From DATGIQ01 sp035295665 (GTDB lineage: Bacteria; Planctomycetota; Planctomycetia; Gemmatales; Gemmataceae), in the NCBI GenBank assembly GCA_035295665.1, contig DATGIQ010000679.1:1-11321 (forward strand): DNA of 11,321 bases, in the 5' to 3' direction. This document shows, piece after piece, positions 1 to 7,467 of the stretch; within the stretch, counting starts at the first letter, position 1; every line of letters begins with the position of its first letter. The position numbers were made by a program, and so were the translations under genes. Under the pieces are notes generated by a model. It was given only the letters and a program-made list of their open reading frames with translations, ran no database searches and had not been told where the DNA came from.

Positions 1-764
1 GTCAAGCCGCTTGCTTCAGCCCAGCGCGCCGCGGCTTGGTGCTCAACAGGGATATCGAGGAAGACATGGTTGCCGCCGTACCGCCGACGGGCGTCTTCCA
101 GCAACCGATGGCCCGACGAACCCGTGGCGAGACAGGGACCGATGTGCAGCGCGCGCGTTCCAGGGCGGGCCAGGCAGAACCCTTCCAAGCGCTCCGATCG
201 GCGCACCACCCGGCTCGCTTCCGGAAATTCGTTCACGAGCTGTGCGAGCAGTTTACGCCGGTCGGTGCGCGTGACGAACTGATCGAGCCGGACCAGAGCA
301 TCCACATCATCCGTGGAAAATGGTTCGACCCCCGCCACCGCATTCCCCGGCTGCAGAGTACCTTCATAGCGGTGCAACGTGTACTCCGCTACAAAACCCA
401 ACTTCTCATAAAGCGGCTGCCCCAGGACGGTAGCGTCGAGCCGGATGCTGCGCACGCCCTGGCTCTCCAAGAAATCCAGCGCGTGCCGCATCAGAGCTTT
501 TCCCACGCCCCGGCCTCGATAGGCTGCATCCACCAAAACCATGGCGATCCAGGCGACCGGCCCGAACAGACAGGTGGTCAGCGTGCCGACCGGGGTGCCA
601 CCGAGCATGGCGACGAAACAGCCGTCCGGTTGCAGCCCCAGGTAGCGATGCCAGTCCGCCTCGGTCTGGTTCCAACCGTTGGAAGCTTTCAGGCGCATCC
701 CCAATGGCACATCCGCCTCGGTCATGAGGCGGATGTGAACACGGGTAAAAGAAGAGTGGGACAT
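1..764 (-). CDS. GNAT family N-acetyltransferase, C-terminus cut by the window edge
   Basis: The reading frame gives 254 residues and runs off the left end without a stop. An N-terminal GNAT fold is supported by the acetyl-CoA pyrophosphate-binding loop YRGRGVGKAL at residues 82-91 and by the following QPLYEKLGF segment (about 116-124), which matches the conserved last strand of GNAT enzymes. Residues about 150-254 form a second region (ending with an LDIP motif near 236-239) resembling the degenerate second GNAT-like domain of two-domain acetyltransferases; the missing tail is probably short. Such enzymes move an acetyl group from acetyl-CoA to an amine; the substrate cannot be told. The ATG at 764 is well supported: an in-frame TGA lies only 13-15 bases upstream and a GAGGA Shine-Dalgarno-like site precedes it. 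It lies 60 bases after the stop of the YTV gene on the same strand, so co-transcription is likely. A perfect inverted repeat overlaps the start codon. Confidence 0.88.
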   Translation of the reverse strand, partial: MSHSSFTRVHIRLMTEADVPLGMRLKASNGWNQTEADWHRYLGLQPDGCFVAMLGGTPVGTLTTCLFGPVAWIAMVLVDAAYRGRGVGKALMRHALDFLESQGVRSIRLDATVLGQPLYEKLGFVAEYTLHRYEGTLQPGNAVAGVEPFSTDDVDALVRLDQFVTRTDRRKLLAQLVNEFPEASRVVRRSERLEGFCLARPGTRALHIGPCLATGSSGHRLLEDARRRYGGNHVFLDIPVEHQAAARWAEASGL

Positions 765-807
765 TCCGAAGCGTCCTCAGGGAGGCCGTGATCCAACGGA
801 ATGTCCC
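758..807 (-). promoter_or_regulatory. 11-bp inverted repeat enclosing the acetyltransferase start codon
   Basis: The arms GGGACATTCCG (758-768) and CGGAATGTCCC (797-807) are perfectly complementary, with a 28-base spacer. In the minus-strand transcript the downstream arm contains the acetyltransferase ATG, and the spacer contains its GAGG ribosome-binding core, which can itself pair with a CCTC a few bases upstream. The folded leader could therefore hide both site and start. There is no T-run after either arm, so an intrinsic terminator for the YTV gene is less likely. A DNA-level operator is another reading. The repeat is seen; the function is inferred. Confidence 0.55.
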
Positions 808-824
808 TATCGTAAGCCCCCCAT

Positions 825-2603
825 TCAGCGGGGGCAAGATGGCTCACAGACGGAAACGCAGACGGGAACCTGCCGGCAAACCTTGCGGCTCACACAGTAC
901 GGCTCCAACGTGCAGGTTACGCACGGCACATGCTGGACACACTCCTGGGAGACCATCCGGCACGTGACGTAAGGCACCTGCTGGCATCGCTCCTCGGTGA
1001 CCATACGGCACCGCTGGCAGCGCACCACTTGGCAATGCTCCTCGGGAACGAGCTTGCACGTGGTGTAGGGGATATACTGCACCTTCTGCTCCGGAACCAT
1101 GACGCAGCGGCTGCACGTCACCATCCGGCAATGCTCTTCCTGGATCATGTGACAAGTCGTATACGGAATGTACTGGACCTTTTGCTCGGGCACCATGACG
1201 CAGCGGCGGCAGAGGATCATCCGGCAGTGCTCTTCGGCCACCATCCGGCAGGTCGTGTACGGGACATACTGCACTTGCTGCTCGGGCACCATGATGCAGC
1301 GCCGGCACGTCACCATCCGACAATGTTGTTCCTGAACCATCCGGCAAGTGGTGTAGGGGATGTACTGGACCTTTTGCTCGGGCACCATGACGCAGCGGCG
1401 GCACGTCACCATCTGGCAGTGCTCCTGGGGCACCAGCTTGCAAGTCGTGTACGGAATTTGCTTGGTAACAGTGTACGGAATGGTCTTGCAAACCGTGTAA
1501 TTGAGCACGTGGCACTGTTCACGCCGGACATAATGACAGCTCCGGACGGTCCGGATCTCTTCGCGCGGCACCCATACGCGCTTGCACACCCACCGACCGG
1601 GACACTGAACCTCACAAGTGGTGATCGGCCCGGGGCAATAATGCGACGTGCAGGTGCAAGGGTCGAAGCTCCAGCAGCCCGGTAGCCGGTACCGCTTCGT
1701 GACGACTGGGCCGGGGCAATAGTACCGTTCCTCGCACCAATCACCTGTGCAGACCTTGACACACCGTTCCGTCCATACGGGCTCGCAGGTGTAGGTTTTG
1801 TAGACGCACTGCCGCGGTTCCTGCACGGTGCGGTAGCAGACGACCGGCACACACTGGACGTGCTGCTCGTAAACGGGGTGGTAGGTCACCGACCGGACGG
1901 GCACGTGGTACTCTTGCCAGACCGGCTTGCAAACGGTGTACCGGCATTCCCGGACATGCTGTTCATACACGGGCCGATACGTGCAGTAGTGCTGCGGCAC
2001 CTGGTATTCTTGCCAGACAGGTTTGCAAACCGTGTACCGGCATTCGCGCAGGTGCTGCTCATATACGGGGCGGTATGTGCAGTAACGCTGCGGCACTTGG
2101 TATTCTTGCCAGACAGGTTTACAAACCGTGTACCGGCATTCCCGGACATGCTGCTCGTAAACAGGCCGGCATGTCGTATAGCGCACCGGAACCTGGTATT
2201 GCTGCCAGACAGGCCGGCATACCGTGTACCGGCATTCCCGGACATGCTGCTCGTAAACAGGCCGGCACACGGTGTATTTGCGGACAACGTTGTACTCTTC
2301 CCACACGGGTTTGGAGACGGTGTACCGGCATTCGCGATAATGTTGCTCGTAAATAGGCTTGCAAACCGTGTAACGACATTCCTTCATCACGGTGTGGTAG
2401 ACGGGTCGATAGCAGACCGACGTCTGCTCCTCGATGACGGGGCGATAGCAGATGCGATAGCGGATGGTCGGCAAGCAGCACTGTTCCGAGGTGCAGCAGT
2501 TAACGGGGTAGACACTTGCCCCACAGTGGGAGGCTTGCGCTTGCCAGGGGAGCAACCCGAGCCCAAGCACAGCGACGAGAGGAAATGCCAAGGTTCGCCT
2601 CAT
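825..2603 (-). CDS. Secreted cysteine-rich YTV-repeat protein
   Basis: The protein has 592 residues. Residues 1-25 form a signal peptide (MRRTLAF, hydrophobic core, then AQA cleavage site). About 70 cysteines (roughly 12%) follow. Array A, from residue 69, repeats a 16-residue unit starting with Y or W and carrying an RYTVCKPV-like strand. A Cys-rich linker (about 277-370) holds two CPGP motifs. Array B, from residue 388, repeats a 16-residue unit starting CxMV. The RYTV strands match the YTV repeat family of planctomycetes; proteins of this family have been linked to their proteinaceous, disulfide-rich cell envelope. A structural, disulfide-linked envelope role is inferred. The frame extends 25 codons upstream, but the ATG at 2603 is chosen because AAGGAG lies six bases before it and it begins the signal peptide. 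It is transcribed divergently from gyrA and toward the acetyltransferase. High Tyr, Val, Arg and Cys content keeps the opposite strand open, giving false reading frames. Confidence 0.92.
   Translation of the reverse strand: MRRTLAFPLVAVLGLGLLPWQAQASHCGASVYPVNCCTSEQCCLPTIRYRICYRPVIEEQTSVCYRPVYHTVMKECRYTVCKPIYEQHYRECRYTVSKPVWEEYNVVRKYTVCRPVYEQHVRECRYTVCRPVWQQYQVPVRYTTCRPVYEQHVRECRYTVCKPVWQEYQVPQRYCTYRPVYEQHLRECRYTVCKPVWQEYQVPQHYCTYRPVYEQHVRECRYTVCKPVWQEYHVPVRSVTYHPVYEQHVQCVPVVCYRTVQEPRQCVYKTYTCEPVWTERCVKVCTGDWCEERYYCPGPVVTKRYRLPGCWSFDPCTCTSHYCPGPITTCEVQCPGRWVCKRVWVPREEIRTVRSCHYVRREQCHVLNYTVCKTIPYTVTKQIPYTTCKLVPQEHCQMVTCRRCVMVPEQKVQYIPYTTCRMVQEQHCRMVTCRRCIMVPEQQVQYVPYTTCRMVAEEHCRMILCRRCVMVPEQKVQYIPYTTCHMIQEEHCRMVTCSRCVMVPEQKVQYIPYTTCKLVPEEHCQVVRCQRCRMVTEERCQQVPYVTCRMVSQECVQHVPCVTCTLEPYCVSRKVCRQVPVCVSVCEPSCPR
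867..1442 (-). repeat. YTV array B: twelve 16-residue units starting with Cys
   Basis: Cysteine opens each unit at protein positions 388, 404, 420, 436, 452, 468, 484, 500, 516, 532, 548 and 564, again an exact 16-residue step. The first ten units alternate between a three-cysteine form (CRMVQEQHCRMVTCRR) and a one-cysteine form (CVMVPEQKVQYIPYTT), so the higher-order repeat is 32 residues or 96 bp. The junction of each pair makes a CRRC-type CxxC motif. The last units drift. The sequence differs from array A but the period is the same. Confidence 0.9.
1824..2399 (-). repeat. YTV array A: twelve 16-residue (48-bp) units
   Basis: An aromatic residue opens each unit at protein positions 69, 85, 101, 117, 133, 149, 165, 181, 197, 213, 229 and 245, an exact 16-residue step. 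From 85 on, Y-type units (YEQHVRECRYTVCKPV) and W-type units (WQEYQVPQRYCTYRPV) alternate, giving a 32-residue or 96-bp higher-order repeat. Y-type units have two cysteines, W-type units usually one. Some neighbouring 96-bp copies are nearly identical in DNA, suggesting recent duplication or gene conversion. A looser unit (261-276) continues the register. Confidence 0.9.
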
Positions 2604-2931
2604 CTTTAGCTCCTTCGTTCCAAGGTGGCCCCGCCACCCTTCACCGCTCGAAATGCCCGCCAACAGCGGAGCGACCACTAAGAATGTGCCCGATGAAACG
2701 CAGCCACACGTTGGACGTGAAGAAAAACCTGCGCAAATTGGGAAAAGCTTGACGGATCGGTAAGAGTCTAGCGCAGCGGCGGAGTATTTGGATTAGCTCA
2801 ACCTGTCCGCCGAATTCGTCCTGGGCGCCGCTTCAGGCTGTGTAGAGCGCCCAGGCGCATTTTGGTAAAATAACCACTTGTAACGTCAATGCCGGCTGTG
2901 TGCCGGTCCGCATCTACAAAGGATTCCTGCT
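2604..2931. promoter_or_regulatory. Divergent intergenic region between YTV gene and gyrA
   Basis: This 328-base gap must hold the promoters of both divergent genes. On the YTV side a GGTGGC-CCC-GCCACC hairpin sequence lies about 20 bases upstream of the ATG, next to the AAGGAG site; I could not pick a convincing YTV promoter. On the gyrA side there is a TAAAAT hexamer at 2866-2871 that could be a -10 box, without a good -35. A perfect 9-bp dyad (2820-2828 and 2847-2855) lies just upstream of it. I see no coding frame with good support in the gap. Confidence 0.4.
2820..2855. promoter_or_regulatory. 9-bp dyad upstream of gyrA, possible operator
   Basis: The arms CCTGGGCGC (2820-2828) and GCGCCCAGG (2847-2855) are perfect inverted copies with an 18-base spacer. 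The right arm overlaps the place where a -35 box would sit for the TAAAAT hexamer at 2866-2871. A short T-run follows the right arm, but no plus-strand gene lies upstream to be terminated, so an operator or leader structure of gyrA is the preferred reading. Confidence 0.35.
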
Positions 2932-5715
2932 TTGCCGAACGAACTCACTCCGCCGGGCGGCGCGCCGCCGACGCCGGTTGCCACCGATAGCGGCGGCGAT
3001 CGCTACGAACCGCTTAATATCGAGGACGAACTCAAGGACAGCTACCTGACCTACGCCATGAGCGTGATTATCAGCCGCGCGCTGCCCGATGTGCGCGATG
3101 GGCTGAAACCATCGCAGCGGCGTATTCTGGTGGCGATGAGCGACCTGGGGCTTGGACCAACCAGCTCGACTAGCAAATGTGCCGGCATCGTCGGCGAGAC
3201 GATGAAGCGGTACCACCCGCACGGCGAGGCCACCATCTACCCGACGTTGGTGCGGCTGGCCCAGGATTGGAACATGCGGCACCGGCTGATCCATTCGCAG
3301 GGAAACTTCGGTTCCATCGCCGGCTTGCCCCCCGCAGCCATGCGCTACACTGAAGCGCGCCTCTCACCAGTCGCGGCCGAGATGCTCGAAGACCTGGAGC
3401 GCGACACCGTCGATTACATCGACAATTACGACGGCAAGTATCGCGAGCCGCTGGTGCTGCCCAGCAAATTCCCGAATCTCCTGGTCAATGGCTCGGACGG
3501 GATCGCCGTCGGCATGGCCACCGAAATCCCGCCGCACAACCTGCGCGAAGTCTGCGATGGTCTCATCAAGGTCATCGATGATCCGGACGTTACCGTGGAA
3601 GCGCTCATGGAGATTATTCCGGGGCCGGATTTTCCCACGGGCGGCATCATCTGTGGCCGGCAAGGCATTCTCGACGGCTACCGCACCGGGCGCGGCAAGA
3701 TCACGTTGCGGGCCCGGGCCGACATCCATGAGGAGGGAAGCCGCAGCCAGATCATCATTACCGAAGTCCCATTTCAGCAGACCCGCAATCGCCTAGCGGA
3801 GATCATCGGCGAATTGATCAAGGATGAGCGGATCAAGGGCGTAAGCGGCATCCGCGACGAGAGCAGCGCCCGCGGCGGCGAACCGGTCCGCTTGGTGCTC
3901 GATGTCAAGCGCGATGCCGACCCGCAGCTGGTGCTGAATCAGCTCTACCAGTATTCGCCGCTCCAGAAGACCGCCAGCCTCATTTTGCTTGCCCTGGTAG
4001 ATGGCCGGCCGCGGACCTTGACGCTGAAACAGATGCTGGAAGAGTTCCTGCGGCACCGGGTTCGCGTAATTCGCCGCCGGACGGAGTTCTTGCTGCGGGA
4101 GGCCAAACGGCGAACGCATGTCCTGGAAGGCCAGCTCATCGCGATCTCCTCGTTAGATGAAGTGATCTCCATTTGCCGCCAATCGCCTAGCCGGGCGGAA
4201 GCCAAGCAACGCTTGCAAAACCTGGCTGTCGCGGCCGCGGTCCTGAAGCGTGCCCTGGGAGAAGACCACTTCGTCGCCCTCCAGCGCGAGCTGGGCGTGC
4301 AAGAAAGTTACCGCATGACCGAGGCGCAGGCGGAGGCCGTGGTCCGCTTGCAACTCGGCCAGCTCGCCGCCCTGGAGCGGGACGAAATCTTCAAGGAGTA
4401 CAACGACCTCCGGCAGCAGATCCTTCAGCACGAAGGGTTACTGAGCAGCGAGCGGAATATCCGCCAGGTGATCCGAGGTGATCTGGAAGAGCTGCGCGAC
4501 AAATACGGCGACGACCGGCGAACAATGATCATCGAGGCCCCCCTGGGCCGGGTCAACTACGAAGATCTTATCGCCGAAGAAGTCAACGCCGTCACCATCA
4601 GCCACAATGGCTACATCAAGCGTCTGCCGCTCAATACGTACCGCAGCCAGCACCGTGGCGGGAAGGGCGTCTCAGGAGGGGCTGCGCGTGAAGATGACTT
4701 CATCGAGCACTTTTTTGTCGCCTCCACTCATGCGTACCTGCTCTGTTTCACCAACCGAGGGCAGATGTACTGGCTGAAAGTGTACGACATTCCGCAGATG
4801 AGCCGCACCAGTGCCGGCCGGGCGATCGCCAATGTCTTGTCGCTCAAAGCGGAGGAAAAAATCACCAGCATCATTCCGGTGCGCGGTTTCGGCGGAGAGC
4901 AGAACCTCTTGATGGCGACGCGGCGTGGGCTTGTCAAAAAGACACTGCTGGAGGAATACAGCCGGCCACGCAGCGGCGGCATCATCGGTATCAGTCTCGA
5001 CGAGGGGGACACGCTCATTGGCGTGGTGTTGACACAGCCCGGTGACGAAGTCGTGTTGAGCACGCGTCACGGGATGGCGATCCGCTTCGATGAGGGCCAA
5101 GCCCGTGCCATGGGGCGGAACACCCGCGGTGTCAAGGGAATCACGTTGCAAGAAGGGGACGAAGTCGTCGGCCTGGTAGTCGCCGATCCGGAAGGATACT
5201 TGCTGACCATCTGCGAGAACGGCTACGGCAAACGTACGCCCTTTGGGGCCAATATTGCCGGCGAAGAGCCCGCCGAGGTCGAGGCCGAGGACGAGCCGGA
5301 AGAGACGGTAGATGAAGGCGCAGAGGCGACGGCCCCGGAAGGAGAGCCGGGCAAAGACCGCTCCGGCATGCGGTACCGCAAGCAACGCCGCGGCGGCAAG
5401 GGGGTGCGCGACATTCGCACCACCGAGCGCAATGGTCCGGTGATCGGCGTGACGGCTGTCCGCGATGGCGACGATATCATGTTGATCACGACCCAGGGCA
5501 TGGTAAACCGTACCCACGTCGGTGAGATTCGGGTCGTAGGCCGCAATACCCAGGGCGTCCGTATCATGAACCTCAACGAAGGCGACAAGATCGCTTCGCT
5601 TGCCAAGGTGGCCGAGGAGGAGAACGGAACCTCGTTGCCGGCGGAGCCTCCCACCGATGGCCCGGTTCAGCCCCAGACACCGGAGCCGCCCGGCGACGCT
5701 CCACCGACGCCGTGA
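2932..5715 (+). CDS. gyrA: DNA gyrase subunit A (type IIA topoisomerase A subunit)
   Basis: This 927-residue protein is the DNA-cleaving subunit of gyrase, which pairs with GyrB (not in the window) to add negative supercoils using ATP. The breakage-reunion domain runs from about residue 32 (YAMSVIISRALPDVRDGLKP at 41-60) to about 530, with the catalytic tyrosine in AMRYTEARL at residue 139. The C-terminal beta-pinwheel spans about 545-895, with a GyrA box QHRGGKG at 573-579 and a second, QRRGGKG, at 818-824. The boxes favour gyrase over topoisomerase IV. The start is TTG at 2932, with AAAGGA eight bases upstream; no ATG precedes the conserved region. Unusual points: the residues equal to E. 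coli GyrA Ser83 and Asp87 are Ala100 and Pro104; an acidic insert (about 778-810) interrupts the pinwheel; the tail is proline-rich rather than acidic. It is longer than E. coli GyrA (875 residues). The epimerase gene follows after 42 bases. Confidence 0.93.
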   Translation: MPNELTPPGGAPPTPVATDSGGDRYEPLNIEDELKDSYLTYAMSVIISRALPDVRDGLKPSQRRILVAMSDLGLGPTSSTSKCAGIVGETMKRYHPHGEATIYPTLVRLAQDWNMRHRLIHSQGNFGSIAGLPPAAMRYTEARLSPVAAEMLEDLERDTVDYIDNYDGKYREPLVLPSKFPNLLVNGSDGIAVGMATEIPPHNLREVCDGLIKVIDDPDVTVEALMEIIPGPDFPTGGIICGRQGILDGYRTGRGKITLRARADIHEEGSRSQIIITEVPFQQTRNRLAEIIGELIKDERIKGVSGIRDESSARGGEPVRLVLDVKRDADPQLVLNQLYQYSPLQKTASLILLALVDGRPRTLTLKQMLEEFLRHRVRVIRRRTEFLLREAKRRTHVLEGQLIAISSLDEVISICRQSPSRAEAKQRLQNLAVAAAVLKRALGEDHFVALQRELGVQESYRMTEAQAEAVVRLQLGQLAALERDEIFKEYNDLRQQILQHEGLLSSERNIRQVIRGDLEELRDKYGDDRRTMIIEAPLGRVNYEDLIAEEVNAVTISHNGYIKRLPLNTYRSQHRGGKGVSGGAAREDDFIEHFFVASTHAYLLCFTNRGQMYWLKVYDIPQMSRTSAGRAIANVLSLKAEEKITSIIPVRGFGGEQNLLMATRRGLVKKTLLEEYSRPRSGGIIGISLDEGDTLIGVVLTQPGDEVVLSTRHGMAIRFDEGQARAMGRNTRGVKGITLQEGDEVVGLVVADPEGYLLTICENGYGKRTPFGANIAGEEPAEVEAEDEPEETVDEGAEATAPEGEPGKDRSGMRYRKQRRGGKGVRDIRTTERNGPVIGVTAVRDGDDIMLITTQGMVNRTHVGEIRVVGRNTQGVRIMNLNEGDKIASLAKVAEEENGTSLPAEPPTDGPVQPQTPEPPGDAPPTP

Positions 5716-5757
5716 TGGCCGGGTGGACGGGAAGTTTCCTGAGCGGAGAACTGGCTC

Positions 5758-6735
5758 GTGCATGTGCTCTTGACGGGTGGGTACGGCTGCATTGGCGCCT
5801 GGATTGTCCGGAATCTACTGGAGCACGAAGACGAAGCGTGGATTTATGATCTCCAGGAAGATCTCCATCGCCTGCGCCTGCTCGTCGATCCGGAAGCGCT
5901 CCACCGCGTCCATTTCATTGCCGGAGACGTGACCAACTTGGCGGGCTTAAGTGCCACCATCCGAACCTACGCCATCACCCACATCGTCCACTTGGCCGGC
6001 CTGCAGGTTCCGGTGTGCCGTGCCGATCCGCTGCGCGGCGCCCAGGTCAACGTCCTGGGTACCCTGGCTGTTTTCGAAGCAATCCGCCAAACGGGCGGCC
6101 AGGTGCAGCGCCTGGTCTACGCCAGCTCTGGAGCCGTTTTCGGTCCGCCCGAAAAGTATGGTCCCGGACCTTTGCCGGACGATGTGCCGCTCGCGCCGAC
6201 AACCCATTATGGTGTCTTCAAGTGCTGCAACGAGGGCAATGCCCGGATTTATTTCCAGGACCATGGCCTGTCGAGTATCGGTCTGCGTCCCTGGACGGTC
6301 TACGGCGTGGGTCGCGACTTTGGCATGACCAGCGAACCGACCAAGGCGATAAAATCGTTGGCCCTTGGCCGGCCTTATCACATCACCTACGGCGGCGTGC
6401 AGGACTTGCAGTACGCCGATGACGTGGCCAAGACATTTCTGCGTTGTCTGGCTGCCCCATACCAGGGAGCCCTATCGTACAATCTCCGCGGCCACGTCGT
6501 GGACTTACCAACTTTTCATCAAGCCTTGTGCACGGTGGAACCGGCCGCCGCCCAGCTCATCACGTTCGGCGAACGGCAAATCGCGATCGCCTACGATTTG
6601 GATGATGGTGCCCTTCAGCGTGACCTCGGCCCCATGCCCAGGACGCCGCTGCTGGAGGGCATCCATCAGACATTGGAGCAGTTTCGCCAATTGGCGGCTG
6701 CCGGGCGGCTGGATACGGCGGATCTTGATAGTTAG
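5758..6735 (+). CDS. NAD-dependent epimerase/dehydratase (extended SDR, sugar-nucleotide type)
   Basis: The 325-residue product is an extended short-chain dehydrogenase. It begins with a Rossmann strand and the glycine motif TGGYGCIG (residues 6-13), which binds NAD(P). The catalytic set is SS at 123-124 (YASSGAVFG) and Tyr151 with Lys155 in YGVFK. LRPWTVYG at about 176-183 and the DLQYADDVAK segment (216-225) match the substrate-side elements of nucleotide-sugar epimerases and dehydratases such as the UDP-glucose 4-epimerase group. The exact sugar is not readable. The start is GTG at 5758, with GGAG nine bases before it; the protein starts directly at the Rossmann strand, as is usual. It lies 42 bases after gyrA on the same strand and may be read from the gyrA promoter, though no functional link to gyrase is evident. 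No clear terminator follows. Confidence 0.9.
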   Translation: MHVLLTGGYGCIGAWIVRNLLEHEDEAWIYDLQEDLHRLRLLVDPEALHRVHFIAGDVTNLAGLSATIRTYAITHIVHLAGLQVPVCRADPLRGAQVNVLGTLAVFEAIRQTGGQVQRLVYASSGAVFGPPEKYGPGPLPDDVPLAPTTHYGVFKCCNEGNARIYFQDHGLSSIGLRPWTVYGVGRDFGMTSEPTKAIKSLALGRPYHITYGGVQDLQYADDVAKTFLRCLAAPYQGALSYNLRGHVVDLPTFHQALCTVEPAAAQLITFGERQIAIAYDLDDGALQRDLGPMPRTPLLEGIHQTLEQFRQLAAAGRLDTADLDS

Positions 6736-6810
6736 GTTGTGCCGCAGCGGCCACTCGTTCGGTTTCAGCGTACCACTCTCTCTTATTCCTGGGAATCCGT
6801 TTAGAGTTTC

Positions 6811-7467
6811 TTAGAGATCTTTGGCGAGCACATAATCCCCATTGCGTTTGCCCGGTTGAAGCGACCAGCCACCTTTCAATTCCAGCTTCCAGCCATCGCC
6901 CTTTAGCCGCCGGACCTTGGTATCGGTTGGCGCGAGCACAACCACGTGGGAAAAATCGGCAGCCATCAACGCCCCGTTCGACAGGGTCAGGATGCCCCAA
7001 ATATCGCTGATCCGCAAGGTTGCATAGACCGTTCCCACACTATCCAACGGTTGCACGCGCTTGGATCGAAGGACATTTGCAACTTTTGGAGCGGCAGACG
7101 AAGCAGCGACCCGCCGATGAACTTTGCCCGAGCTGCCGCCAGCGCTTGTTGCCGCCCTCGGTCGCGGGCATCCTCGGCCGCTCGGAGCCGTTGGCCATCA
7201 TACTGCTGGCTCCGGGCTTCGATGGCCGCCTTTTCGAGAGTCGGTGGAGTTAGCGCCAAAGCCTCCCGCAAGAGCACGGGCCAGGTCATTGGCCAGCTTC
7301 AAGTCCTTCCGCCACTCCTTGCCCGTGGCATCGAGCAACAAGCCGTTTAGCCGCGGTTCGGCCAAGGCGAAGTCCGTGCAACCGACCAGCCACCGGAAGA
7401 GAGTGAGGACAAGGAGGAGTAAAAACTCAGACCAGCTCGGAGGCCTGCCTTGTGGCCCGCTTACCAC
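6811..7467 (-). pseudogene. Frame-disrupted small secreted or lipoprotein gene
   Basis: Coding character is spread over two frames of the minus strand. From a GTG at 7467 the first segment has a hydrophobic stretch (FLLLLVLTLF) and a lipobox-like LVGC, then a mature start AEPRLNGLLL, and runs to a TGA at 7198-7200. The next frame, from about 7290 to 7085, reads as a charged, Ala/Arg/Gln-rich, coiled-coil-like segment (LEKAAIEARSQQYDGQRLRA). The first frame then resumes from about 7060 to the TAA at 6811 with a plausible beta-rich tail (ISDIWGILTLSNGALMAADF). A +1 followed by a compensating -1 shift would join these into one protein of about 218 residues. The GTG overlaps the end of cynS, suggesting coupled translation in one operon. 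I do not recognise the family. Sequencing error, real decay, or two short overlapping genes are alternatives. Confidence 0.55.

Noticed and set aside
36..837. Open frames on both strands over the acetyltransferase region (36-791 plus, 406-837 minus).
   Set aside because: Neither gives a recognisable protein, while the minus frame starting at 764 shows clear GNAT motifs.
867..2399. Regular direct repeats that could be taken for a CRISPR or satellite array.
   Set aside because: The repeats are contiguous, in frame, diverged at codon level and code for a coherent protein; there are no repeat-spacer units.
930..2609. Long plus-strand open frames (about 250 codons each) opposite the YTV gene, with repeated His/Leu-rich sequence.
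   Set aside because: They mirror the 96-bp repeats of the minus-strand gene, have no clear ribosome-binding site or known motif, and the minus frame has a signal peptide and family-specific repeats.
4672..5763. A 363-codon minus-strand frame inside gyrA.
   Set aside because: It is antisense to the conserved GyrA pinwheel and shows no motif; it is open because of GC-rich codon bias.
6736..6810. Gap between the epimerase and the broken gene, checked for a terminator.
   Set aside because: No stem-loop with a T-run was found on either strand.
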